From Litorilinea aerophila (GTDB taxonomy: Bacteria > Chloroflexota > Anaerolineae > Caldilineales > Caldilineaceae), in the NCBI GenBank assembly GCA_945897075.1, contig CAMDEX010000030.1:1-35236 (forward strand): DNA of 35,236 nt. Reading direction: 5' to 3'. Below the pieces are notes generated by a model. The model ran no database searches and was not told the origin of the DNA. It saw only the letters and a list, made by a program, of their open reading frames with translations. Both the position numbers and the translations under genes were made by a program. Shown piece by piece: positions 1 through 7,114 of the stretch (the first letter of the stretch is position 1; every line of letters begins with the position of its first letter).

Positions 1-144
1 GGTGCGCAGATAGACCAGAAGCACCACACCGGCCGCCAGATTGGGTGCATTGAGCAGGCGTCGCGTGCGTATGACCCCCCAGCGGGCAAGCGCATCCAAG
101 CCATAGAATCTACTGTTCAAGCGAGTCTTCTTCCAGTATAGCAC
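1..144 (-). CDS. partial membrane protein, N-terminus only
   Basis: An open frame of 48 codons without a stop runs off the left edge of the window. A GTG at 144-142 can start it, with an AGGA about ten bases upstream; a TTG at 120-118 is an alternative. It overlaps the end of the preceding O-antigen-ligase-like gene by 35 bases, or 11 with the TTG start, which suggests translational coupling. The visible peptide has a basic N-terminus followed by a hydrophobic stretch near its end (AAGVVLLVYL), consistent with a first membrane segment. Position next to a polysaccharide gene suggests a surface-glycan role, such as a flippase or glycosyltransferase, but too little is visible to assign a family. 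Confidence 0.4.
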   Translation of the reverse strand, partial: MLYWKKTRLNSRFYGLDALARWGVIRTRRLLNAPNLAAGVVLLVYLRT

Positions 145-1492
145 AGGATGTCAATCCTAGAATAGTCGCGGATAGCAGGCAACCTGTGTTCAACCCCCAC
201 GGATAGTAGTCGAACAGTGCGATGATGCAGAGCGCCAGCCAGGCACAGAGTCCGCTGAAGGCCCAGACGTTCAAGCGTCGCCCTTCCCTGATCAGCATAA
301 CCAGCGCGGCGAGGAAGATCCAGATCCAGAGCGCGCCGCCCAGAACGCCGACTTCGCTGGCCAGCAAGAGGGGCACATTGTGGACGGGCAGCGGCCTGCG
401 CGCAGTCGCGGAGGGTTGGACGGCCAGCGGAAAATTTCCGGCCCCCACGCCGTTGAGCGGGCGGGCCGCCAGAATGCCAATCGCGGTTTGGATTTGCGCC
501 CCTCTTTCCGTGATGGACAGCGCTTCTGTGGCGGTGGCTGTGCGCAGACGAACCAGCAATTGCTCGGCGAAGATGACTCCGCCGACCGCCCCGATCAGCG
601 CGACACCAGCCAGAGCGGTCGCCAGGGATCTGCGTCCAGACGGCTGCTTCCAGAAGAGCCAGGCGGCGAGCACAGGCACAGTGAGGATGGCGGCCAACGC
701 CGCCGACCGCGAAAAGGTGAGGAAAAGCCCTCCCCACAGCGTCCACCAGAGCAAAATCCAGCCGAATCTGCGCGACAGAAGCGGCATACCCAGCAGGAGA
801 GCCACGACGAGGTATCCGCCCAGGACATTGGGATGAAAGGTCATCCCGTAGGCGCGCAACCAGTTGCGCCCCGCCAATGCCACAATCGCCACGCCGGGCT
901 GGGTGAGGGGCAAGGCCATCTCGCCGGCCAGCCCAAGCGGTCCTTGCGCCAACACCTGGCCCACGCCGACCGCTACGTGGACGAGCAACCCGGCCACAAA
1001 TACTTTCACAAAACTGGGCAGGTGGATGTCGCCCTGTAGAAAGCGTAGGGAGACGGCGGCGGCTATCAACCAACGCAACGCCGTGTAACCGGCCAGGGCG
1101 GGGTCGAGGGCAAAGGGCGCGGTGAGCAGGGCCAGACCGCCAAAAGACAAGAGGGGAGCGGCAAAGATGTACAGCCTGCGCTTGGGGATACCCTCCCGGA
1201 AAAGTTTAATAACGCCCGTGAGCAGAAAAGCGGCCAGCGCGAGATCGGATAGATAGAAGACGGGAACAACGTAGAGATCCAATAGCCCCGGAAAGGTCGA
1301 ATTTCCCAGTCGCCAGTAGGACGAGAAAGGCAGGAGAAGCGCAAAAATAAAACTGGTCGTCTGTCCGTAGAGCGCTTTTCTCACCGATATCACCGCATCT
1401 TTGTAGGATGTATACTGTTCAGATAGTATTTTCGTAGGGGCGCTGCTGGCTGCGCCCGTCGCGCGCGTACCGTTCGCTGAGGGTATAATCAA
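110..1492 (-). CDS. O-antigen ligase / Wzy polymerase-like membrane protein
   Basis: About 460 residues with roughly ten to twelve hydrophobic segments spread over the whole length. The C-terminal half carries the pattern typical of the Wzy_C / O-antigen ligase family (PF04932): a GVGAGNF motif, then a periplasmic loop ending in HNVPLLLASEVG. Known members join or polymerise surface polysaccharide at the outer face of the membrane. The substrate here is unknown. The longest frame begins with a TTG at 1492 with no good ribosome site, and its first 20 or so codons lie in a repeat also found at 35193-35217. The real start is therefore probably further in, for example one of the GTG codons near residues 33-36. 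The downstream gene overlaps it. Confidence 0.75.
   Translation of the reverse strand: MIIPSANGTRATGAASSAPTKILSEQYTSYKDAVISVRKALYGQTTSFIFALLLPFSSYWRLGNSTFPGLLDLYVVPVFYLSDLALAAFLLTGVIKLFREGIPKRRLYIFAAPLLSFGGLALLTAPFALDPALAGYTALRWLIAAAVSLRFLQGDIHLPSFVKVFVAGLLVHVAVGVGQVLAQGPLGLAGEMALPLTQPGVAIVALAGRNWLRAYGMTFHPNVLGGYLVVALLLGMPLLSRRFGWILLWWTLWGGLFLTFSRSAALAAILTVPVLAAWLFWKQPSGRRSLATALAGVALIGAVGGVIFAEQLLVRLRTATATEALSITERGAQIQTAIGILAARPLNGVGAGNFPLAVQPSATARRPLPVHNVPLLLASEVGVLGGALWIWIFLAALVMLIREGRRLNVWAFSGLCAWLALCIIALFDYYPWGLNTGCLLSATILGLTSCAILEEDSLEQ
1433..1459. repeat. 27-bp dispersed repeat, copy 1
   Basis: This stretch matches 35193-35217 near the right end of the window with one mismatch and a two-base difference at the edge (core CGTAGGGGCGCTGCT). 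It overlaps the 5' end of the O-antigen-ligase-like frame and makes the long start of that gene doubtful. Confidence 0.5.
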
Positions 1493-1576
1493 TTATACTT
1501 AATGTAAGCTATCTTCTCAACAAAGCAAAACTGATTTCCCGGAATGGCGAGAACCCTTTTCCTGTACTTTGGAGAT

Positions 1577-1604
1577 TTGCAGCACTTTGCGCCCGTGTTA
1601 TAAT
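1577..1604 (+). promoter_or_regulatory. putative sigma-70 promoter of tatA
   Basis: TTGCAG at 1577-1582 and a perfect TATAAT at 1599-1604 are separated by 16 bases, about 80 bases upstream of the tatA start. The intergenic region 1493-1682 holds nothing else obvious. Confidence 0.5.
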
Positions 1605-1682
1605 GGATTTATTCTACTGCTTGTACACACGCCCCCTCCTCTGGACGGGGTGACTGGCGCATACTATTAAGGAGTATCTTCA

Positions 1683-1913
1683 ATGCCTTCTCTTGGACCT
1701 ACAGAACTGATTCTGATTTTGGTGATTGTCGTGATCTTCTTCGGGGTTGGCCGTCTGCCCGAAGTCTTCGGTGGTTTGGGCAAGGGCATCCGGGAATTCC
1801 GCCGGGCTGCCAAAGACGCCGACTCGGTGGATGCAGACGACGAGTCTAAGGGTACTCCCAAAAAGAGCAAACCTGTGCAGGCCGAAGTGGAAGAGACCGA
1901 AGACGCTGCCTAA
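1683..1913 (+). CDS. tatA: Sec-independent protein translocase TatA
   Basis: A 76-residue protein with the full TatA/E layout. It has a short N-terminus, one membrane helix (about residues 8-21), the FG hinge, an amphipathic helix (GRLPEVFGGLGKGIREFR) and a charged, disordered tail. TatA forms the pore component of the twin-arginine system that exports folded proteins. The ATG has a GGAG ribosome site eight bases upstream and a TATAAT promoter further up. It is followed by a strong hairpin terminator, so it is probably transcribed alone; tatC is not in the window. One likely client, a Tat-signal dioxygenase, is encoded 3 kb downstream. TatA versus TatB cannot be settled fully, but the short tail favours TatA. 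Confidence 0.93.
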   Translation: MPSLGPTELILILVIVVIFFGVGRLPEVFGGLGKGIREFRRAAKDADSVDADDESKGTPKKSKPVQAEVEETEDAA

Positions 1914-1947
1914 GCGTTCGGAATCAAAGCAGCCAATCGCACACTCT

Positions 1948-1985
1948 ACCCGGTTGACCGTAGATTCGGTCAACCGGGTTTTGTC
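1948..1985 (+). terminator. rho-independent terminator after tatA
   Basis: Perfect 12-bp arms at 1948-1959 and 1968-1979 with an 8-base loop are followed by TTTTG and a further T-rich stretch. Confidence 0.8.
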
Positions 1986-2023
1986 TTTCCAACCCCACTT
2001 TCTCCAGCAGCAAGGCTGAACGC

Positions 2024-4048
2024 GTGCGATTCCTGCGTTTTCTCGTTCTGGTTGCGGCCCTTCTCGCTGTCTACGCCGCCCAATACCTCTTTGACCAGAG
2101 TTCTCTGGACTTTCTGCGTACTCCGTGGGTCTCCACCAACCTGCCTTTTCTGTGGGACTTTTCGCAATGGGCAGCGGCTGATCGACAGAGCCTGGGCCTC
2201 TATTTGGCCGGCATCGGCGCGCTCCTCTTTGGTCTGGCAGTCTATGGCTGGCCGCGGGCTTCTGAACCCGACGACAGCCCGTCTTCCCCGCGCCGCTCCT
2301 CTGCCTTTGGCCTGATTCTTGCCGTTGCTGGCATTGTGGGCGGTGCGCTCCTCCTCGTCTATTTCCAGCAAAACGAGACTGAACCCGCCTGGAGCCGCTA
2401 TCTGTGGATTTTTGCCATTGCCGTCTACATTCTGGGAAGCTGGCTGGCGGATGGCGTTGGCCTGTCTACCGCGTCCGCAGCTACCCCAGAGCGCAGTTGG
2501 CCGACACTTCTGCTGATTCTGGCGGTTGTCGGCCTTCTGCTCGGCTGGCAATTGGCGACGGTGCCTGTGCGGGTCGACGGCGATGAGGGCAGTCACGGTC
2601 TACAGGCGTTGGAGATTGCTGCCGGTCTGGAAGAGCGCATCTTTGCGCCGGGCTGGGCCAACATTCCTCTCATTGCCTATTATCCGGCAGCATTGGGTAT
2701 GACATTCAGCGGCGACTGGCTGCTGGGCAATCGGCTGGCTGGTCTTTACGCCGGGCTGCTGACGATTCTGGGCGTCTGGCTGCTGGGCTGCGAACTCTTT
2801 CGCCGCACGCCGACGGACGAAGACGGTGCGGATGACGGGCGGCTGCTGGCGCTGCTGGCTGCCGCCTTCACCGGCATCGGCTACACATTTGTCCACTTTG
2901 GCCGTATGCCCCAATATCTGGAGCCGGTGGCCTGGGGCGTCTTGGGGCTGTGGGCGCTACAGCGGGGCGTGCGTACTGGTTCGCGCCCCACATTGGCGCT
3001 GGCCGGGCTATTGCTCGGTTTGACCGCCACCCTTTATTACAGCGGGCGCGTCTTTGGCGTGATTGCTCTGCTCTGGTGGCTCTGGTTTGTGTTGGCGCGC
3101 CGGGGCTGGCTGCGGCGGGTGGGCTGGGATGGCTTTGCCCTGTGGGTGGGAGGCAACTTTGTCTTTCTGGCCCCTTTTGTGGGCGGTTGGCTGCGCAGCC
3201 CGTCTGCCTTTTACGATCGCTTTCAAGTGGTATCCGTTTTCAACCCCGATGGGTTGATCCACTTGCAGGGAGTCTACGGCGTGCAGGGCATCGGCCCGGT
3301 ACTCCTCGAAAATACCCGGCGCGCCCTCCTCACCTTCTGGATTTTTGGGGATAAGAGTACCCATTTCGGCTTTTCCGGGCCGCTGTTGGACAGTCTGATT
3401 GGGCCGCTACTTTTGTTGGGCGTGGGCTATCTGCTCCTCAACCTGGACCGGCTGCAAAGCTGGCAGTTGGTCTCTTGGCTGGCCGCGGTGGTTGTGCTGG
3501 GCGGCGTGCTGACTGTCAACACCCCCTACTGGCCGCGGCTGCTGCCCGCGCTGCCTGTGGCTGGGCTGATTTGCGCCCTGGCTGTGGACCGCGCCCGCTC
3601 GACACTGATACAGGCCGGCGCGCCCTGGTTTGGACAGTTTAGCCTTTTTGTTGTGATCGGCCTGCTCGTATTGGCGGGATCGCACAATTGGGTGGATTGG
3701 TACGAAACCCAGACGGTATACGGTGACTCCGAGAGCTATGCCGGGCGGGCGATTCGCAGCCTGCCAGCCGAGCGCACGGCTGTTCTGATTGACACGGGCA
3801 GCGATCTGCGCGGCGAATGGGGTGAACGCACGCTGGAATTTCTGGCGGGCGGGCCCTATGCCCGGCGGCGCGCCACCATCCACACCGACAACTGGCCGGT
3901 CAATCTGCCGCCCCAATCCTCGGTGATTCTCCAACCCGACGATCAGGCCCTGGCCGCCGAATTGCAGAGCCGCTACCCCGGCGGTGTCTTCCTCCTCCAG
4001 CGCAACCGCGCCGGCGATCCTGTCCTCTTCGTCTATCAGTTGCCCTAA
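2024..4048 (+). CDS. GT39-type (ArnT/PMT-like) membrane glycosyltransferase
   Basis: A 674-residue polytopic membrane protein. After an N-terminal hydrophobic region it has a loop with VDGDEGSHGLQALEIAAG (Asp185, Asp187-Glu188). This is the acidic first extracytoplasmic loop typical of GT-C fold enzymes of the GT39/PMT_2 group, which use polyprenyl-phosphate sugars to glycosylate lipids or proteins. About ten further membrane segments follow, then a soluble C-terminal part from about residue 560. The start is a GTG with an AAGG about nine bases upstream, just after the tatA terminator. The acceptor is unknown. Its nearness to the O-antigen-ligase-like gene suggests cell-surface glycan work, but the two are divergent and not one operon. 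Confidence 0.75.
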   Translation: MRFLRFLVLVAALLAVYAAQYLFDQSSLDFLRTPWVSTNLPFLWDFSQWAAADRQSLGLYLAGIGALLFGLAVYGWPRASEPDDSPSSPRRSSAFGLILAVAGIVGGALLLVYFQQNETEPAWSRYLWIFAIAVYILGSWLADGVGLSTASAATPERSWPTLLLILAVVGLLLGWQLATVPVRVDGDEGSHGLQALEIAAGLEERIFAPGWANIPLIAYYPAALGMTFSGDWLLGNRLAGLYAGLLTILGVWLLGCELFRRTPTDEDGADDGRLLALLAAAFTGIGYTFVHFGRMPQYLEPVAWGVLGLWALQRGVRTGSRPTLALAGLLLGLTATLYYSGRVFGVIALLWWLWFVLARRGWLRRVGWDGFALWVGGNFVFLAPFVGGWLRSPSAFYDRFQVVSVFNPDGLIHLQGVYGVQGIGPVLLENTRRALLTFWIFGDKSTHFGFSGPLLDSLIGPLLLLGVGYLLLNLDRLQSWQLVSWLAAVVVLGGVLTVNTPYWPRLLPALPVAGLICALAVDRARSTLIQAGAPWFGQFSLFVVIGLLVLAGSHNWVDWYETQTVYGDSESYAGRAIRSLPAERTAVLIDTGSDLRGEWGERTLEFLAGGPYARRRATIHTDNWPVNLPPQSSVILQPDDQALAAELQSRYPGGVFLLQRNRAGDPVLFVYQLP

Positions 4049-4152
4049 TCCGCGTAACGCAATAGCGTACCTCCACAATTTTTACAGAATCTATTCATCC
4101 CGCATAACGGCGGGGTATTTATACCCATTTGGCTGTCAATTTTTTGCATCTG

Positions 4153-4182
4153 TTGTCATTTGACAGGCGTTGCGGCTATACT
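4153..4182 (+). promoter_or_regulatory. putative promoter of first dioxygenase
   Basis: TTGTCA at 4153-4158 and TATACT at 4177-4182 are 18 bases apart, with the start codon 61 bases downstream. The gene has a clear GGAGAG ribosome site. Confidence 0.4.
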
Positions 4183-4242
4183 GCTATCACAATCCGATTC
4201 GGTTGCCGAATTGAGATGTAAATTGTTCAAGGAGAGAAGCCA

Positions 4243-4764
4243 ATGACCACTCAGACAACCGACAAACCAGCAACGATGCTACTGCTCACCCCCCAATGCG
4301 CTGGCCTGGACGATACGATTGGGCAGACGGAAGGCCCCTTTTACACACCCAACACACCGGAGCGCACAAATCTGCGGGAAGATGGGATGGCAGGCACCCC
4401 TCTGCTCGTCACAGGCCGGGTACTGAACAACGATGGCAGCCCTGTGATCGGCGCAATCCTGGATTTCTGGCACGCGGACAACGACGGCGTATACGACAAT
4501 GTGGGCTACCGTCTGCGCGGCCACCAGTTTACCGACGCCGAGGGCAACTACCGGCTGGAGACGATTGTGCCCGGTCTCTATCCAGACCGTACACGCCATA
4601 TTCATGTGATTATGCAGGGACAGAATACCCGCTGCCTGACTACGCAAATGTATTGGCCCAGCGAACCGCGCAATTTGTGGGACGAAATTTTTCATCCGTC
4701 GTTGTTGATGCAAGTGACAGAGAACGGGGATGGGCAGGTCGCTGGCTTCGATTTTGTACTCTAA
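4243..4764 (+). CDS. intradiol ring-cleavage dioxygenase, no signal peptide
   Basis: A 173-residue single-domain protein of the catechol/protocatechuate 3,4-dioxygenase fold (Dioxygenase_C). The four non-haem Fe(III) ligands are recognisable: Tyr84 (DGVYDN), Tyr113 (PGLYP), and His119 and His121 (RHIHV). Known members open aromatic diols between the two hydroxyls using O2; the actual substrate here is unknown. It is shorter than characterised catechol dioxygenases and lacks their N-terminal helical domain, as do many small bacterial family members. It has no export signal and should be cytoplasmic. It is very similar to the next gene through the whole catalytic domain, so the two are a tandem duplicate. 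Confidence 0.88.
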   Translation: MTTQTTDKPATMLLLTPQCAGLDDTIGQTEGPFYTPNTPERTNLREDGMAGTPLLVTGRVLNNDGSPVIGAILDFWHADNDGVYDNVGYRLRGHQFTDAEGNYRLETIVPGLYPDRTRHIHVIMQGQNTRCLTTQMYWPSEPRNLWDEIFHPSLLMQVTENGDGQVAGFDFVL

Positions 4765-4952
4765 CGCCGAGAATCAGTAGACCTCCACAATTTCTACAGA
4801 ATCTCCTCATGCCGGCATAATAGCCGGGCGCTATCCTCGTTTCTATGCCCGTTCGATTCGCTGATGAGAATGGGCAGGTGTTGCATTTGTGCCGCCGCTA
4901 CAGTTCGGCTTGCGTGCCGAATGGACTGTGAAATTCAAAAGGAAAGAACCGG

Positions 4953-5666
4953 ATGACTATCCAAACAACGAACAAACTTCCCATCAGCCGCCGCGCTTTT
5001 CTGCGCGCGGGCGCTACAGCCAGCGCCGGTCTGCTTTTGACCGCCTGTGTGGGTGCAATGCCACCCAGCGAATCTGCGTCACCAGCAGCCGCACCCGCTG
5101 TGGCCGAGACGCTGCCCACTGTGGCCGCCGAACCCACTACCGTTGCCGAAGCCACGGCTGTTGTCGAAGCCGCCGCCACTCTGCCCCCCACCCCCCAATG
5201 CGCGGATTTGGACGATACAGTTGAGCAGACCGCAGGCCCCTATTACACGCCCAACACGCCGGAGCGCACGAATCTGCGCGAGGAGGGCATGGCAGGCACG
5301 CCTCTTCTGGTCACAGGCCGGGTGCTGAACAACGACTGCACGCCTGTGGCCGGGGCCGTTCTGGACTTCTGGCACGCGGACGACGGCGGGCAGTATGACA
5401 ATGTGGGTTTCCGGCTGCGCGGCCACCAGTTCACCGACGCCGAGGGCAACTACCGGCTGGAGACGGTTGTGCCCGGCCTCTATCCTGGACGCACGCGGCA
5501 CATCCACGTCATTGTGCAGGGGCAGAATACGCGGCGGTTGACTACCCAAATGTATTGGCCGAATGAGCCGGCCAACGCCCGGGACGGCATTTTTCATCCA
5601 TCACTGCTGATGCAGGTGGCAGAGAGCGGGGATGGGCAGGGCGCTGGCTTCGATTTTGTGCTCTAA
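4953..5666 (+). CDS. intradiol dioxygenase with Tat lipoprotein signal
   Basis: A 237-residue paralogue of the gene before it. Residues 11-18 give a twin-arginine motif (ISRRAFLR), followed by a short hydrophobic stretch and a lipobox ending at Cys32 (LLTAC). An Ala/Thr/Val-rich linker runs to about residue 78, and then comes the dioxygenase domain. Iron ligands are Tyr148, Tyr177, His183 and His185. It should be folded with its iron in the cytoplasm, exported by Tat and anchored as a lipoprotein outside. The catalytic domains of the two genes are nearly superimposable from PQCA onward. They differ mainly by the presence of this leader and linker. An AAAGGAAAG ribosome site precedes the ATG, and a perfect terminator follows. 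Confidence 0.88.
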   Translation: MTIQTTNKLPISRRAFLRAGATASAGLLLTACVGAMPPSESASPAAAPAVAETLPTVAAEPTTVAEATAVVEAAATLPPTPQCADLDDTVEQTAGPYYTPNTPERTNLREEGMAGTPLLVTGRVLNNDCTPVAGAVLDFWHADDGGQYDNVGFRLRGHQFTDAEGNYRLETVVPGLYPGRTRHIHVIVQGQNTRRLTTQMYWPNEPANARDGIFHPSLLMQVAESGDGQGAGFDFVL

Positions 5667-5670
5667 CGCG

Positions 5671-5714
5671 GCAAAGTCCCCGGCACTTTCTGAAGTGCCG
5701 GGGACTTTGCTTTT
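5671..5714 (+). terminator. strong rho-independent terminator
   Basis: Perfect 18-bp arms at 5671-5688 and 5693-5710 with a 4-base loop, then TTTT. It lies between the second dioxygenase and the convergent xisI gene and may serve both strands. Confidence 0.88.
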
Positions 5715-5744
5715 GTGAGGGATGAAGGGGAAACGAAGCAGGAC

Positions 5745-6080
5745 TCAGCCTACAGCGAATTCCGTGTAGGGTCGTTTGTAGGGGGCGTGGAAGCCCAAGA
5801 CAATATCCTCTTTGGGGATGCTCATTGCCACAAAACGCCCGGCGATCCCCTCCTCCGTGCCGTCGTGCTGGATCCAAATGCGCTCCCCCTTCAGGTCAAT
5901 GTGGATGACTGCACCGCGTACGCGCTTGTGGCCGTCCCAGCCTACGTGCATTAGCTGATAGTGGCCGCGTTCCCGGTCAAAATGGCACTGGACTTCAACA
6001 TCGCCGTACTTGGGTTTGTACTGGGCGTATTCGGTCAGAACTTCCTCTATTGCCCTTTGATATTCATCCTGCTTTTCCAT
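5745..6080 (-). CDS. xisI: XisI-like fdxN element excision controlling factor
   Basis: A 111-residue protein closely matching the XisI family from end to end. It opens with MEKQDEYQRAIEEVLTEYA, has a central DLKGERIWIQHDGTE, and ends with YKRPYTEFAV, a family hallmark. In heterocyst-forming cyanobacteria XisI and XisH are needed, with the recombinase XisF, to excise the fdxN DNA element. Homologues are common in bacteria without that element and their role there is unsettled. The ATG at 6080 overlaps the xisH stop as TAATG, so the genes are translationally coupled. A longer frame from 6092 exists but fits the family less well. No site-specific recombinase is present in the window. Confidence 0.9.
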   Translation of the reverse strand: MEKQDEYQRAIEEVLTEYAQYKPKYGDVEVQCHFDRERGHYQLMHVGWDGHKRVRGAVIHIDLKGERIWIQHDGTEEGIAGRFVAMSIPKEDIVLGFHAPYKRPYTEFAVG

Positions 6081-6496
6081 TATTCGATCCATTGGACAAT
6101 CACCTCCGTATTTGCCTCATAAACGATCAACTTGAGTTGATAGTCTTTCACCGCAAGGCGTGTAAATTCCAACTGGAAGAATTCGTTGTACGTATCATCC
6201 GGGACAGCCAAATAGAGTTTCCGCTGGGGGTCGCGGGCTGTCAACGCCAGACGATAGCTCAGGAACTGGCCCAGCGCGGCGTGAAATTCGGTGATGACGG
6301 ACATCCCCAGAAAACTTTTGATCTCGACGGCAATCTTCTCCTCTCCCCGTTGCGCGGCGATCAGCCGTTCCGCGCCCAAATCCACGTAGAGATCGACACC
6401 GCCAAAGGAGATAGAGAGGGGATCGTCGGTGATCTTCCACCCTTCCTTTTCCAATCCGTGGCGCACTGCGTTGTGAAACAGATCCCGTGCCGGCAT
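6080..6496 (-). CDS. xisH: XisH-like fdxN element excision controlling factor
   Basis: A 138-residue protein matching XisH (PF08814) over its whole length, beginning MPARDLFHNAVRHGLEKEGW. The family has a restriction-endonuclease-like fold. The motif is visible as acidic residues near 35-43 and the E-x-K of VEIKSF (Glu58, Lys60). I chose the ATG at 6496 over the one at 6511 because family members begin with MPARD, and a GGTGG lies about seven bases upstream. It precedes xisI in a two-gene unit with overlapping stop and start. The role outside cyanobacteria is not established; a nuclease-like protein with a small obligate partner is reminiscent of toxin-antitoxin or defence pairs, which is inference. 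Confidence 0.9.
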   Translation of the reverse strand: MPARDLFHNAVRHGLEKEGWKITDDPLSISFGGVDLYVDLGAERLIAAQRGEEKIAVEIKSFLGMSVITEFHAALGQFLSYRLALTARDPQRKLYLAVPDDTYNEFFQLEFTRLAVKDYQLKLIVYEANTEVIVQWIE

Positions 6497-6640
6497 TCGC
6501 TCACCACCCATTCTTGGCTATTCTGGCCCGCTCCTGGCGCGCCGTCTGCCACTGATTCTGCATACCCGTATTGTAACCGAAAATCGCCCGAAGCTCCACG
6601 TCGGGTATGGATGGCGTATTGCACAACCACAAAAAGTCTC

Positions 6641-6725
6641 CCGCAGAGGCGCAGAGACGCAGAGGGGGAAAAACGAGGAATGTGCGCTTTTCTCTGCGGC
6701 TCTGCGTCTTGGCGAGAGGAAAAGT
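6641..6725. repeat. CGCAGAGACGCAGAG inverted repeat
   Basis: Imperfect inverted repeat with arms reading GCAGAGGCGCAGAGACGCAG and, about 45 bases later, its approximate complement. A related single arm occurs at about 19531-19552. Confidence 0.6.
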
Positions 6726-6730
6726 CGTAG

Positions 6731-6791
6731 GTTGGGTTCTCCCGGCAAGAGATCACTGCTTACGCTCCATCTTGCGCCGGGAGAACCCAAC
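6731..6791. repeat. GTTGGGTT hairpin family, copy 1
   Basis: Perfect 16-bp arms at 6731-6746 (GTTGGGTTCTCCCGGC) and 6776-6791. It is the same family as 6809-6871 and 23031-23092. Confidence 0.8.
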
Positions 6792-6808
6792 AGCGCCCAC
6801 CGCTCACC

Positions 6809-6871
6809 GTTGGGTTGTTTCGGCGCAACCTACGCACAAGTTCCCATCAACCCCTGCCGAAACAACCCAAC
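6809..6871. repeat. GTTGGGTT hairpin family, copy 2, variant stem
   Basis: Perfect 16-bp arms at 6809-6824 (GTTGGGTTGTTTCGGC) and 6856-6871. The inner stem differs from the other copies, but both arms changed together so that pairing is kept. Confidence 0.8.
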
Positions 6872-6933
6872 CTACGCGCTGCCTACTAATCCCCAATCCC
6901 CAATCCCCAAAGTGCATTTGTTGCGTCCCCTAC

Positions 6934-6961
6934 TTGATCCCAGCCGTCACTGTGCTATCAT
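6934..6961 (+). promoter_or_regulatory. putative promoter of decarboxylase gene
   Basis: TTGATC at 6934-6939 and TATCAT at 6956-6961 have a 16-base spacer. This would give a leader of about 145 bases before the TTG start at 7115. The leader contains a small CCGCC/GGCGG hairpin and an unused AGGAGG at 7059-7064. Confidence 0.35.
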
Positions 6962-7114
6962 TCGATCCGATGGGTTGTGACAAAAAAGCTGGGCATGCAA
7001 ATCCAGACAAATGCGCACCCGGAACCGCCACCGGTTGCAGGCGGCAGTCATCACAGACAGGAGGCAACCACACATTTATCCAAACAACCACACCGAGAGT
7101 AGGACGCACCCCCA

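Larger units (their letters stand above)
4070..4953. repeat. tandem duplication of upstream region plus dioxygenase
   Basis: The sequence just upstream of the first dioxygenase (about 4070-4115: CCTCCACAATT, ACAGAATCT, then a GC-rich inverted repeat around CATAA) recurs upstream of the second (about 4779-4825). The duplicated unit of roughly 710 bp therefore included untranslated DNA. The two non-coding copies have diverged more than the coding parts. Confidence 0.6.
6497..7114. other. gene-free, repeat-rich region
   Basis: No convincing gene is present in this stretch of more than 600 bp. It contains a CGCAGAGACGCAGAG-type inverted repeat (about 6641-6725), two adjacent GTTGGGTT hairpins (6731-6871), and a run of CCCCAAT units (about 6889-6910). 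A probable promoter and a 145-base leader in front of the decarboxylase gene complete it. Confidence 0.7.

Noticed and set aside
4112-4125. GGGTATTTATACCC palindrome as a terminator of the glycosyltransferase gene
   Set aside because: Short AT-rich stem with no T-run behind it; also too close to the duplicated dioxygenase leader to interpret.
5745-6496. Possible fdxN-type excisable element around xisHI
   Set aside because: No flanking direct repeats, recombinase or interrupted gene seen in the window.
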